A stretch of 64,000 bases of DNA from Eucalyptus grandis. Its lineage: Eukaryota > Streptophyta > Magnoliopsida > Myrtales > Myrtaceae. Below the pieces are notes generated by a model. It did no database searches. It was not told the DNA's origin and saw only the letters and a program-made list of their open reading frames with translations. This document shows positions 46,660-59,185 of this stretch, piece after piece (position 1 is the stretch's first letter; every line of letters begins with the position of its first letter). Location of the stretch: contig NC_052616.1 in NCBI RefSeq assembly GCF_016545825.1, positions 53,329,716-53,393,715 of the forward strand. The letters are read 5' to 3'. Position numbers and translations under genes: made by a program.

Positions 46660-48310
46660 CCAATGGCTACAAATGCAAGCAAGGTCCAGGTCAAGTGGAA
46701 TTCTAGTATCTAAGCTAATCACTTGGACATTGTCATATACCAAATTCTGTTTCGCAAAGCATTGGTAGTCATGCCTTAGAAAAGTATTGGAGACATAGGC
46801 TCGTTCTATTAATGGCTTGTGGTAGGAAATTGCAATTTTATGTAGGACTTGCTGTACTCACTATTTCTTAATATGTAATTAATATAGTTAGTTATAAAAA
46901 GTATCATGTAGTTTATACATTGAAATTTAATTGATGAGTGATATATAATCTGAGCAATTTTATAATCACTTTTTTTTTTTTGGAAAGATGTAATTGAGTT
47001 TATTAAGTTTGACGGTAGAATTGAAAGTTTGGAATGTGAAACATTATCTTGTTTTTAAAAATTTAATGCAAAGCTCACCATTGCAAATTGAAATTCAAGG
47101 ATCATGTTTTGGACAATTAGAATTTTAAATTTCATTCCTCGTGACATATCTAAAAGTTTCGAAACATATGGGTTGTTAAATCATGAAAAGCTATCATATA
47201 GTTTGAAAGGTCAAAAATCGATTTTTATTTTTTGACAAGTCAAGACAAATCGGTGTGGGATTTTTTCTTGAAGTCCACTACCCGAGGTTAGCGAGACAGG
47301 AGGTGGGGGTAGGTGGGCCATCAACACCTCACGGGGGCGGAGGAGTGAGGCGGACGGTGAGGATGGAAGATAGCATTTGCCCCTTGTACGAGGTCGCGTG
47401 GGTTGCGTTCTAATTTGGCTCCAAGTGAAGACTGGAGGAAGAAAAGCCAAAGCATGTATCTCAGTGATGACGTTGTAGAGAGAGAGAGAGAGAGATGGGA
47501 TGAAAGGGAATTTTTTTTTTTTTTTTATGGATTCTTGTTGGTGCTTATAGCTTTGAATTTTCCATCAAAATTACGGTAATAATAATCATTTCGAAATTTA
47601 AAATTTGATTCGTACTTTCGACCAAAAAAAGAAATTTCATTTGTATAGTCTCATGCGACGGCGTAAGGAAGAAAAATCCTCCAAAACAGTTCACTTGAGT
47701 TACACGTATTTATTCGAGTGAGAAAATGCAAATCACTTTTCTTTTCTTTTTTCGATTTGTTGTGTAACACTCTCATCCAATATACTCAAGATGTTGCTCT
47801 AATTAATCTATTGTATGCTGACTCTAACGGTTGTTTAGAAGGCCACTAAATTTGACACTGCTCTCAAACTAGCACATTCAATATTGCAGTTTTCGACGGC
47901 AAATTATATAATTTCTTCATAATATGCCTTTTTACAAAATGTATTTGAATCCACATGCATTATCTAGAGAACTATCACCTCTTCAATGGGCGAGTTCATT
48001 TATTCCTACCTTCATTGCAATTCCAGAAGTCTCGTGAATAAATTATTACATAGACATAATTTATATGCTAGATTGGATTGCAAGGAGTGAGCTTTTGGGA
48101 TAACTACTGAATCTGATGGTCCAAATTCGTTTTAATATAAATCTTCTAAATTAACTTAATAATTTTGTTCACATTCGTGTCGGCATTAATGTTCACGTCT
48201 CTCACGTCATGAATTGAATTGGACGCAATACTAGAAACGTTTGGGCTCTTTCGTCCTCAACCACAAGCGGAGACTTGGGAAGATACATCGAGGATAAGGA
48301 TGTAGACGTT
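46660..48310. repeat. Duplicated intergenic block I (copy 3, diverged)
   Basis: It follows 120-2270 in order at lower similarity: caaatgcaagcaaggt, ttctattaatggcttgtgg, the GA-tailed sub-block at 47229-47493, and ttttgttcacattcgtgtc...cacgtcatgaattgaa. The MITE-like element found at 1236 and 52105 is absent here, so it inserted after this copy separated. No gene seen. Confidence 0.65.
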
Positions 48311-48319
48311 ACTGGATGC

Positions 48320-48320
<1 letters not shown>

Positions 48321-48370
<50 letters not shown>
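48321..48370. repeat. Perfect (AG)25 microsatellite
   Basis: Fifty bases of uninterrupted AG. It is the longest perfect microsatellite I saw and is likely to be length-polymorphic. Confidence 0.97.
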
Positions 48371-48374
<4 letters not shown>

Positions 48375-49499
48375 CATAAGTAAATTTACGAAAGTTATCA
48401 TCTAAGGAAAATTAATTCTCTACATTAACTTCCATGACATAAGTAAAGGGCAATATGTAGTTAGTTTTTCTTTGTCTAATCAAAAGTAGGAACCCTGGTT
48501 TTCATGACATAATTGATTAATAGATACACAAGCCCCGTTATTATCTAATGACCTCGGTTATTTGTCGATAAATCCATAAATAATTAATTATTTATAAGAA
48601 GATCAGCGAATTTTGTACTGAAAAAATCCTAACATTATTGGATTTAATATCTGTAATTAGCATGAAAGGCAAATATTTGTTAAACATAGAAACTAACATA
48701 GATTACTAGATAAAAGACATCTATAATACACCAGTTATTAAATGAAATCTCCCTAAAGTTTTGTATAATAATGACAGATAATTACTAAAGCCTTAAATCG
48801 AGAACCTAATTTGCCAGGCGGATGATGGTCCACACTCGCTTTTGCAGGTGCGTGTATGTATTTCTGGGGAAGGCTAGATCTAAAGATGGACCGATAGTAC
48901 AAGCAAACGATGATTAAAGTTTATCTTTCCATGTGAATGGTGTTTATATGATCTTGAAGCGGCTTGGCCAAATTAAGGTTTTCTAGGAAAGGTTGTGAGA
49001 AATTTTCTAGCTATATATTGTGGGCCAGCATTAGTTGTAGTTGTCGTTGGATAAAACTTGATTGTTTAATATTCACATGGTGAATTATCTTCTGGATCCA
49101 TTATTTAACTTAGGTACAGTGATAAGATGTCTCAGAAAACCATAAGGCCCATGACCACGTCATTGAGGAATCCATATAAGTTCACGCTAGGCTTAACACT
49201 CCCCTAACAGCGACCATGGCGGGTCAAGCTTCGGCGATTTTATGAGTGACAAGATGTGACAAATAAGCTCATGCTAGGATTATTGCGATGAAATCCACTA
49301 CTAAGCTACTAGAGTTTCTTTCAGAGATGATAAAGAGCAAAAACCGGTAGAGTAGACCTTGCTGGATGTCAGTGGTAAGACGCAAATGTGGCAACCATAA
49401 GGAGGTGATCGAGAGATACTAAAAAAGCAAGCAAAACCAATGCAAAAATATGTCCAAACTGAGTCTCTTAGTTTTGGTGTAGTGAAAACAGACCAACAC
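48371..49499. other. Intergenic, nothing recognised
   Basis: AT-rich. A 66-codon - strand frame at 49301-49501 has no domain. No element ends found. Confidence 0.5.
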
Positions 49500-49745
49500 A
49501 AGAATAAAGAAGTGCAATGGAGATGATCCTCTCAAAAGTCTGTTAACTCTTTGCAGAAAGAGGATTGCATATCAACAAAACGAATTAACAATCCTGAGCG
49601 GCCAAAAGTAGACAGATTTTGAACCCCAAAAAAGGGGGTTGAAGCATCGGGACAGTTTTGAACAAAAAAAGAAAAGAAGAGGGGTAGTTTTAATTTCGAG
49701 ATAGAAGTGGAGGAATTGACGATGACATTTCACCTGTGAAGAAAT
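49500..49745. repeat. Paralogue of the E1 insertion site without the element
   Basis: It aligns first with 10822-10915 (aaagaagtgcaatggaga, ctctcaaaagtctgt, agaggattgcat) and then directly with 12058-12490 (aaagtagacagattttgaa, gggggttgaag, atttcacc). The junction at about 49590-49600 reads gaattaacaatcctg, a single taa where E1 shows two. This is an empty-site paralogue supporting E1's boundaries. Confidence 0.75.
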
Positions 49746-50569
49746 GACCCCATCTTCAAGATCGTGATAAGATTGTCGATGCAGATAGTATAAATGTTTT
49801 GCTCATGTTCACAATCACGGATTATATCCAACCTGTAAGTTATCTAATGATATCACATTCCAAACAAGCTCTAGCCATATTTATCCTTCACAGAACTTTG
49901 CTGATATTCAACTTACATGTGCATCCACTTATATCATACTCTGATATTTCCAAATTCTCTAGTTATAATTAAGTTTAGAATTGATTAGACAATTATTTCG
50001 GACAACATGTAAATAATGGACAATATATATTATATTAGATGATGATTATCAAACTAGGGGCATTGTAGCAATTTTATGATGACATGCTTTTTATAGGAAA
50101 AACGGAATCGAGATTTTGGATGTGAAATATCAACCTTGTTTTTGAAAATTTGATTCCCAATTGGAATTTGTGGACGAGTTTTGCACATATAAAATTTGGA
50201 ATTTCCCTCATGACACAGCTAAAAGTTTTAAAAAATACAGAGTTAATAAAACAAAAAGTTACTAATGACTCCAAATTATGCATATCATAACAAATTTATC
50301 TTGAATTGTTTTTATGTTATAAAAAATCTAAACTATATCCACTCTAATACATTTAATTCAAAAAGATTTAGTCTTCATCAAAGTTCTGTCAAATGATTTT
50401 CATTTAAAACATTATTTTATTTGGGTTTTGCTAACGTAATAGTTTTTTGGTACTATGAGAATAACAGTTTATTTTGAGTAACAAATTCTTGAAGAAGTGG
50501 ATCTCATAATAATTTATAATAATTTGTAAGTTGAGTTTTTATGGTTAAGATAATTTGTTATTCTCATAG
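49746..50569. other. Intergenic, nothing recognised
   Basis: AT-rich. Inverted words around aacaaattcttgaagaagtgg and taatttgttattctcatag near 50450-50580 suggest a small imperfect fold-back. No gene. Confidence 0.4.
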
Positions 50570-51190
50570 TACATTAAAGACTGTTATGTAATCACTTCTC
50601 TTTCTATTTCACTTAGATCACATGGGTATCATATTGAGATCATTTGCTATCTTATGTCCACGTGAGTAGATGTTATAGAACCTTGGCATAGAATAAATTA
50701 GAGTTTTTCGTGTCATGAAAAAAATTTGAAATACATATATGATAATGAACATAATTTGAAATTTTTAATGGTTTTTTCCTGTCTTGAATAGTTAGAAAGA
50801 CTAGTATAAAGCTTTTGTTAGGTCAAAAGGACTTTTGACAAGTCAAGACAAACCGGTGTGGGATTTTCTTTAAAGTCCACTCCGTGAAGGCAAAGCGACG
50901 GGAGCTGGGGTTTGGTGGGCCATCAATATTGAGACGGCCGCTCGAAGATAGCATTTGCCCCTCGTACGAGGCAGTTGACTGAACTCAATTATGTGGGTTG
51001 CATTCTACTTTGGCTCCCAGTGGAGTCTGGAAGAAACAAAAGTCAAAATATGTGTCTCAGTGATGTCGTTGGAGAGAGAGAGTGGGAGAGTGAGAGAGAG
51101 AGAGGGGATGAAAACTTTGTTTTCTCTTCTCTTCTGACTCTCACTTCTCATGATACACAATTTACCCTTTAATTTTTTTTCCTCTTCCAA
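50570..51190. repeat. Duplicated intergenic block I (copy 4, partial and diverged)
   Basis: It resembles about 400-930, including cacttagatcacatggg, the GA-tailed sub-block at 50832-51102 and gtgatgtcgttggagagag. It lies directly before the better-preserved copy at 51290, so two versions are in tandem here. Confidence 0.65.
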
Positions 51191-51734
51191 CATATCTAAT
51201 ATGCGAGTCTAGAATATAGATCACTTGTTTTTTCTCCAAATTTTATGAATTATTAAAATAGAATTAGATTTGTTAAATTGAAATAATGAATGATATTTTC
51301 ACTTAGGTTACATGAACACCATTTTACTTTTTAGCATCCATGTAGGCATACTTTAACTTGTGTTCATTGATAGATTCTTAACGAAAGGTAAATATATTAT
51401 ATAGGTATAAATTTGAGATTTTTGAGATCACCAAAATATATATATATTAAAGTAAAACATATCATAACAAGCATAACTTAAGATTTTTGGTACCGTTTTC
51501 TCTATCTTGAATCGTGAAAAGAACTGGTATGCCGCTTTTGTTAGGTCATTTTTGACAGGTCAAGACAAACCCGTGTGGGATTTTCCCGAAAGTGACAGGA
51601 GCTATAGTTGGATGGGCCATCAATATTTCGGGGGCACAGAAGAGTAAGACGGTGAGGACGGAAGACAGCATTTGCCCCTCGCACGAGGACGGTGAGGACG
51701 AAAGAAAAGTCGAAACATGTATCTCGGTGATGTC

Positions 51735-51738
<4 letters not shown>

Positions 51739-51774
<36 letters not shown>
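51739..51774. repeat. (GA)18 microsatellite
   Basis: Thirty-six bases of perfect GA inside block I. The equivalent run in copy 1 is much shorter. Confidence 0.95.
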
Positions 51775-51780
<6 letters not shown>

Positions 51781-52104
51781 GAAAGTGATTTTGGTGGCAA
51801 CCGTGAATCCGCGTAAAGAATGATCGAAGCCAAACCCCTCCGAACCGTTACTCTAGAGTCACGCCTATTTTATTTGGGAGATACACCGCAATTGATTTCT
51901 TTTTCTAGGCGGCTATGTAACACAATAACCTAATTCATTCGGGATATTGTCATATTTTATCCATCATATATTAACTTAAAATTGATAACGTTTCTCAATC
52001 AAGCACATTTAAAATTGTGATTTCCGACACTAAATTGCATCACTTCTTCGAAAGGCACCTCTTACAAGTTAGATTCAAATCCACATGTATTATCCAAAGA
52101 CACT

Positions 52105-52730
52105 GGCCCCGTTTGGTTCGATTTTGGGGAAATGTCTTCGGAAAAATATAAACACCTTTGGATTAAAGGAGCTTTTCGAAATGCAAATAGTATTTGATGA
52201 ATTGTAATTTTAAAGTGCTTTGAAAAATAACTTTGACTAAAATACCATTTGGTAAAAATTACATTTATAAAAGATTTTTACTAAAATATACAAAAAAGAA
52301 AGATTTTTTTTTGAAGTTCACCATCAATGATGGCCGATCTGGGTTGCTTAGGATGACCTTGCATGAGGTCACCCACCTCGGCAAGGGTCGCTGAGGTCAC
52401 GCAACCTCGGGCGACCACCTCGGTTGCGCGATTTAGGTCAATAGTTGCACAGGTCGCACGACCGAGGCATCGGTCGTCGTCCTCCAATCAGCTTTTCATG
52501 TGGCGGTCTTCGGAGGAGATGAACAGTAATCAAGGGTCTAGAGTTGCATTCCAAAAATGCAACTTCCCAAAGTACGTCCATACTTGCTTTGGACTAAAAG
52601 TCCTTAGAGTTCTTTGGAGATATAATTATATTTCCCAAAGTCGAGCAAAAACACGAATCAAATAGGTTTGTATTTGGCTAAGGGATTTTAGAGTCCCAAA
52701 ACCTTTGCAAATGCCGAACCAAATCGGGCC
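52105..52730. mobile_element. MITE-like element, duplicate of 1236-1922
   Basis: Ends ggccccgtttggttcg and, inward, ggcccgatttggttcgg, flanked by act (52102-52104 and 52731-52733). The core with caggtcgcacgaccgagg is GC-richer. It is shorter than its partner by about 60 bp. Confidence 0.6.
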
Positions 52731-53103
52731 ACTATCACACCCTCAATGGGAAGTCCATTTACTCCTACCTCCACCACCATTCTAGAAGTCTAGAGAAGAA
52801 ATTATTACGTAAACATGATATATATAGAAAGTTGAATTTGCAAGGGGTGAATTCAGGAAAAAAGCTACTGAATTTGATGGTACGAATTTATTTTAATATA
52901 TCTACTAAATTAACATAATAATTTTGTTCACATGAGCGTCGACGTTAGTGGTCACGAGACTCGCGTCATGGATTAAACTCGACTAAGGGTTCTCGAAAGC
53001 TGAATGATGTGGAGCGAGCTTGGACTGTTTCGTCGTCAAAGTCAAGCGGAGACTTGGAAAGATAAGTCAAGGATAAGGAAGCAGACGCAAGTGATTTGCA
53101 AAC

Positions 53104-54537
53104 GAGGACGGATTGGGCTTCACTCCACTTAAAAATATTTTGTTGAGTCGTTCGTTGTGTAACTACCAATTTTTGCTAGTAATTTAGTAGTTTCGTCCTT
53201 CCCCTTCATATACAAGTGAATATGGATTAACACAAGTGAAAAATCGGAAACATGTCTATGAGTGCACATCACTGTCATGACTTGCCCCTCGAGGAAGGGA
53301 ATAGATTTAGGGTATTGCCTAAAGATCGGGCCTATGACCTATGTTTAGGCACGGGTTCTCCCAAGTCCATACCTCGTGCAATATTGGATGTTTAAATTGA
53401 GGGTATGAAAATTTTCTAAAGAAAGAGTCGTCACTAACTTATTGGGGTTGGCTGAACCAAGTGAAACATGGGAGTATACCTCACTTCCTACGCAACTAAA
53501 TAATCTAGGATTGCAGACTTGATTACATTAATTAACCAATTAGTACCATTTCGGTATTTAATCTTGTTTATTTTAAAAGAAAGATTTTTCTTGCTAGGCA
53601 GTATAGATTGATTTTAGGCATATTCATTAATATGTGAGGTGATCATGCAGATGCACAATCATCAACATAATAATCCACAATCAAGAAAAGCATTAAATGC
53701 ATATCATGGAATAGCAAAAATTTAACACTAAGAGGTAAATATTAATCTTAACTAGACTAAATGGAAGCCAAAATCAATATATCAATACTTGCACAATCAA
53801 TGGCATTTGTCCCTAAGAGCAATTGAAATTCTAAGGTAAAGCCCTAAAGGCTTAGTCAAATTCGAGTATAATTCCAAATTGAAAAATTTCCTATTTTTAG
53901 GAGAAAATTATTCCAAAGATTAATTTTAACCTTTTCGAGGAAATTTAATTTTTTTAGAATTTTTTTGGATTTATTTATTTTTTTAAATGAATTTTCGAAT
54001 TTTCCTTAAAAAAACTAGATTTTTGCAATTTTTTAATTTTTTAATTTTTTTAAAGGTCAAATTTTTTTATGTTTTCTGAGTTTTTGAATTTTCGGATTTT
54101 TTTTTTTTTTGAATTTTTATTATTTTCGAAATTTTTATTATTTTCGAAATTTTTGAATTTGTGAATATATTTTTAATATTTAATATGATTATATTCAAGG
54201 AAACGGGTTTGGATCGGATAAACCCAATCCAGCCCGCTGATCCGATCCACGCCTAGGTCCGACCCATGTCGGATAAAAAAAGACTTTTTTTTTGCAGTTT
54301 AGTTTTTTTAAATGCATTTTTTCTTTTTCTTTTTCTCTTTTTGTCTTATCCCTGTTTTGTCTTTTTCTGCTGCTCCATCTTCTGCCCTCCTCGTTCCAAA
54401 GCCAACTTTTGCTCTCTTTTACCCTATTTCCTTTTACTTTTTGCTGCACTTTTTTCCTTGCTTTTTCTTTTGTTTTTTTATTTGTCCCTTCCCTGTGCCC
54501 ATCTTCTTCCTCGACGACTCCTTCCGAAATGAGCTCC
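53104..54537. repeat. Probable LTR-retroelement fragment and AT-rich filler
   Basis: After acatgtctatgagtgcacatcac (paralogous to 10800-10822) a new sequence starts at 53272 with tgtcatgacttgccc. It contains aaagagtcgtcactaactta, like the gagtcgccac motif common in plant gypsy LTRs. The inner part (53900-54180) is low-complexity T/A with gaatttt repeats, and 54290-54520 is T/C-rich. No second LTR or coding domain found. Confidence 0.45.
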
Positions 54538-54957
54538 CTTGCCGAACCATAACCAAAATAAAACCACGTCCGACGACGAGCCCTCACCAACGTTTGGGAC
54601 CGCCGCCAGACCACCACTCATCGGCCGGCCTCCCCGTCGATTTCCTCTTGTCATCGGATGGCTATTGTCGGCCACAAATTATGAACACAAAACAACATAA
54701 ACCATGACGGGGCGGTGATAGCGAAACGACCAAACGACCAACGCCTGGGGAATGCTAATCACAAAAACAACATCTCAACAGAACAAATCAACCCGTGGAC
54801 ATTCGGTTTTGGCCAAAAAGGGCAAAAGCAAAACTAGATGTCGGTGAAGCATTTCATCGAACGAGTGGTGTGTGACATTAAGCGAAGGGTTTCCAACTCG
54901 TCCGGGACTCGAAACGGGGCCGGGATTCTCAACAAACATCCAACAACAAGCCACCGA
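54538..54957. repeat. Duplicated block II (copy 2)
   Basis: It matches 2330-2733 in the same orientation. Small frames across it are not conserved between copies. It ends at the LTR fragment at 54958. Confidence 0.75.
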
Positions 54958-56639
54958 AGACAGCAGGCCACAAAACCAATTTCCCCTCCCCTCAGCCATG
55001 ACTTGCAAGGCTATTTTCAACCTCTTTCGGCCCTCAGTTGGAGTCACCGTGGGCATGGGATCTCACCATCTTCGCGTCGCCGTCACCGTAAACCTGTCAC
55101 CTCACTAATCCGGTGAGTTAACGCCATAATCTTAGATTAGAAAGTTAATTGCACTTAGAGGGATTAGTTTAGTCTTAATTAGGATTAATGTTAATTAAGT
55201 TAGTCTAACTAGTAGTTAGTTAGTTTAGTTAGTTGAACTAGATAGTTAAATTAGTTTGGTGGTTAGTTAGGTTATTTAGCTAGCCTAATTAGATTAATTA
55301 GTTAGCCTAGTTAGATTAGTTAGTTAGTTCAATTAGGTTAGTCCGTTTAGTTCATTTAAATTAATTAAGTGATTTAATTTAAATAATTTACAATTTAATT
55401 AGTGTAAATTATGCCGGGATAGCCGGTTAGTGAAATTTTACGCTGATCGCCGTGGATGCGTTGGTATGTGAAATTGATTGCTAAATTATGCAACTGAGTG
55501 CTTGGTGATGCTTTTTGGATTATTATTGCAAAAATTGAATTTATGAGTATTTAAATAGAAAAATAACGGGTGTCAGGTTTTGACGCCAAAAATATTTTAT
55601 GTACTTTATAAGATCGTGGAATTTTTAAATGGGAGAGTACCACATTTATTGGTCCAATTTGAATGTGTGATAACGCACAATTATTTTACCGGGTATTTTT
55701 AATACGAAGAAAATTGACCAAGTCCATTATTTGAAATAGAAGTATTTGAGTGCAAAGCATGATATTCTTGACCGAGCATGGATGTGCATGTGGTCATTAT
55801 CGGAACCTGTCCTGATGCATTTACGCGGGACAATGCCTAATTAAGTTCAGATGCTCTTGATAACGGATGTTAGTTGCAGTGGAGGCTAGGCCAATGCTCC
55901 TTCGGGAATGCCGTCTAGATGTAGACGTTGCCATTCTCGACGAAGTGGGACGATGCTCGGTTATGCCGAATGGCCGCCGACTGATGAGTTGGCCATGCCT
56001 ATTGGGTTGTAAATAATTGGAACACGCTTGAGTGATCGAGATAGTTGCGCCTGATTATGAGACGGAATTTTGTGGCTCGGAATGTGACGTGTTATAACGA
56101 TTTGACCTTATAATCGGAATTCTTGTGAATATTTGATGAATGATATGAGGTGTTCCAGTTATTAGATATATTTACTATATGTATATGATATATGAGATGT
56201 GTTAATGTGCAGGGAGGTACTGAGGCGAGATAAGTCCTATATAGTGGTGAAATTCTCGTCCTAATCGGGGTTTAAGGTGTGGACTCACTGAGATTTTATC
56301 TCACCCCATCATAGTTCAAATATTTTCAGGTCCCTAGTGTGGAGGATCCCGTACCCGAGGTTGAAGGGTCTGGAGTATAGGTGGCTTGATAGTTTCTTTT
56401 TGAAACAAAATTGACTTGTATAGACTAGTGGGACCAACTTGATATGTGTATGAAGTATGGTTTGTGAAAATTGGCTATCCTACTTTTACTATCCTAGTGT
56501 TTGATGGTTGTCAGGGTATCTATTTAATTCGCTTCCGCATGTGCATAAAATAAATGGGTCGGCGATGTGTCCTGGGAACGTCGCAAATTTTAATCGACTG
56601 TCGAGGGTTGTTCGCATGCTCGGGGTTCGAGGCGTGACA
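54958..56639 (+). mobile_element. 3' part of a second Ty3-gypsy LTR, same family as 27129-29009
   Basis: It parallels 27300-29009: ccggtgagttaacgcc, agccggttagtgaaatttta, gatcgccgtg, a ggtcggcgatgtgtcctggg end and the terminus gttcgaggcgtgaca at 56639. The LTR start is missing. A ttagttag-rich stretch (55190-55340) is low complexity. The LTR end abuts the duplicated kinase flank starting at 56640. Confidence 0.6.
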
Positions 56640-59185
56640 AGGGGTCACGGCCATGGGAGGAGGAAATGGACCGGTTTAACAACAAACTCAAGTCTAACAT
56701 AACCCAAAAAGGTCAAATCATATGTACTAGATGCCATAACCGTGTCAATCGATTGGTCGACCAAGGTAGTGGATTCCTAATGCATGCAACGGCTATGCGA
56801 GCTGCCATACCTCGGCTTTTAATCGTAATCCGAAAGCTTGTTTATCTTTGGAGAACGAGTTACAACTTAAAATGATAGATGGACTAAAGTGTTTTACCTT
56901 GAATGCGGGAAGCAAGGGGTCTTAGGCTCTCACTCAACTCACAATATTTAGCAAAACTGACACAGTATGCTCTAGTTCCCTCAACTTTCACTTGTTACTT
57001 AACAATTTTGGGTTCCTCAAATCATAGTTTTTATGGTTTTTCAAGCCTAGAGAGAGTACTAGGAAATGAAGACTAGAGAATGAGCTAGAGAAATGAAGGT
57101 GGAAATGAGAGGGATGAGTTTAGAGAGAGAGAGAAAAAAAAGTATCTTGAATCGCTCGGGATAATTGTCCAAAAAGTCATAAACTTATTGTACAGCAATA
57201 AATTTAGTTATAAACTTTTTAATTGTGTCAATTCAGTCCTAAACTTATTATAAGGCAACTGGTTTAGTTATAAACCTTTGAATTGTACTAATTTTGTTCT
57301 AAACTTTTGGATAATTTGTCAATTTATTCATAAATCTTTTAGCAATTTGCCAATGTAATCCTTCCGAATAAGTTTGGTTGGAAATTGCCTAAGGACTACA
57401 CTGAAAAATCATTAAAAATGTTTAGGATTAAATTGACAAATTGTCAAAATATTTAAGACTAAATTGGCATAAGTAAATGGTTTAGGATTGAATTGGTCGT
57501 TGTACAATAAGTTTAAGAATTTTTGGATAATTTTTTTGAATCCCTTTATATGGTCACTAGCCAAGCCCATCCTTACCCAATGGTTTCTAACCAATATCCA
57601 CTGGTTCAAAGCCCTAAAATGCATTGGTTTTTGTTCAACATTTCAAGCTTGATCCATCGAGTCTTTGTCACTAAAATCAGTCAACTCAGGTCATGGGTCA
57701 GGCTTGGGCACACTATGTAGTCGCATGGAAACAACAAGTATGTAGTCATCATTCGTCCGTTTTGACAGAAATTTGTAGTGGAGTGAGCTAATATGTAGAT
57801 TACAATCATGTAAAATTTTAGGCCAAACGGACATTAGAACTCCCACTTTGATGCCCTCAGATCACCGTTTATGGACTGCCTACCTCATGTAAGGATCAAT
57901 TGATACCTTCGATTAATGCAAATTTGGGAAACTGTAACTTTTTGGAGTAAGCCATGGGCCATATACCATTAGAAGAAGGGCTCATGCCTTAAGAAGCAAC
58001 ATACCGGTACACCAATGACACATCTAACCAAATTAATTTTTGTATAATAAGAACTTTCAAACTGGTGAATCTGTGTTACATTTATTATATACTGATTTTT
58101 TATATGATAAAAAATTCCAAACTAATATACCCGTGTCATATTTATCTTAAATTGATGCACCCATGCCCCATTTACAAAATAAATAAATAAATAAATCCAT
58201 ATCTACCACAATTTGGAGTAAATATGGTGCATGTATACCAGTTTGGGACATGGCATGGCTGTACTAATTTAGAGTTTTTTTTTTTAATAATACAAATTTA
58301 GTTTGGGAGTTTCTTGTGAAACAAAAAATTAGTTTAGGGTAAATGTGTTATGGGTATACTGGTTTAGAGTTTTTGATGGTATTAACCAATAAAAAGTTAG
58401 AGTCAAAGATGTTCATTGTGATGCTTAAGCTTGCAAATTTCCAAGTTTGTTTGAGCCTTGAACCAAGCAGGAGAAGCTGCAACAAATTAAAAAAGAAAAA
58501 GGTTGAGTCCTGGTGTGGGTTCGATCTGCCCGTGAGCTCTAGCACCTTTGTTGACCAAAGTTTTTGCTGCCGAGTCTAATATGATAAATTAGAATGCTCT
58601 ATTACTGCGTGCAAATGAAATGCAATGAGAAATGTAAATGCATGATGACGCTATGTCAGTATTTTTAGTTAGGGGTTGAATTTTGCCATTATTAACATAT
58701 TCGATACTTAATCTTTATGAAATGTATATGTGATACCTATCTCTTGACATAGGGTCCAAGATACTAAGACTACAATGTCCCTAGTTTCTAATCGTAGAGA
58801 TGTGCTGATAAAAATGTCAATGCAAAATGGTGCGCAATCGCAGTTTTTTGCTGGTCAAATTTTGTCGTTTGACAGAGAATTTGATCCTTGAAAATTTCAA
58901 ATGCATGAATAATCTTTTAGAAGAAAATTTAACTATCAAATCCTCTTCAAAAAGAAGCTCTAACACCTTGCTTCTGCTTACAGATGTTCTGAACTCTTGT
59001 GCGTCCTTGCCCACTTAACACTGTTCTACTAGAGAGCTAGCAACTCAGATTCCCTCACAATCTCTATGTTTACATCATATATCCACGTAAAAGTGCAACA
59101 AAATATTGCATATCCAAGCTGCTTAATTTGGTGAACACTGAACCCCTAGAAAGATGAATTGATAGTGAAAATGCATTTGAGAATT
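56640..59185. repeat. Duplicated 3' flank of receptor kinase C
   Basis: It matches 30124-32680 from ggggtcacggccatggg onward and partly 38500-39245. No gene. A short ataaataaataaataaat run lies near 58180. Confidence 0.88.

Larger units (their letters stand above)
51290..53103. repeat. Duplicated intergenic block I (copy 5)
   Basis: Close match to 403-2281 throughout, including the GA-tailed sub-block and the MITE-like element. The (GA)18 run at 51739-51774 is longer than in copy 1. The match ends after gtgatttgcaaacgagga. Confidence 0.85.
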
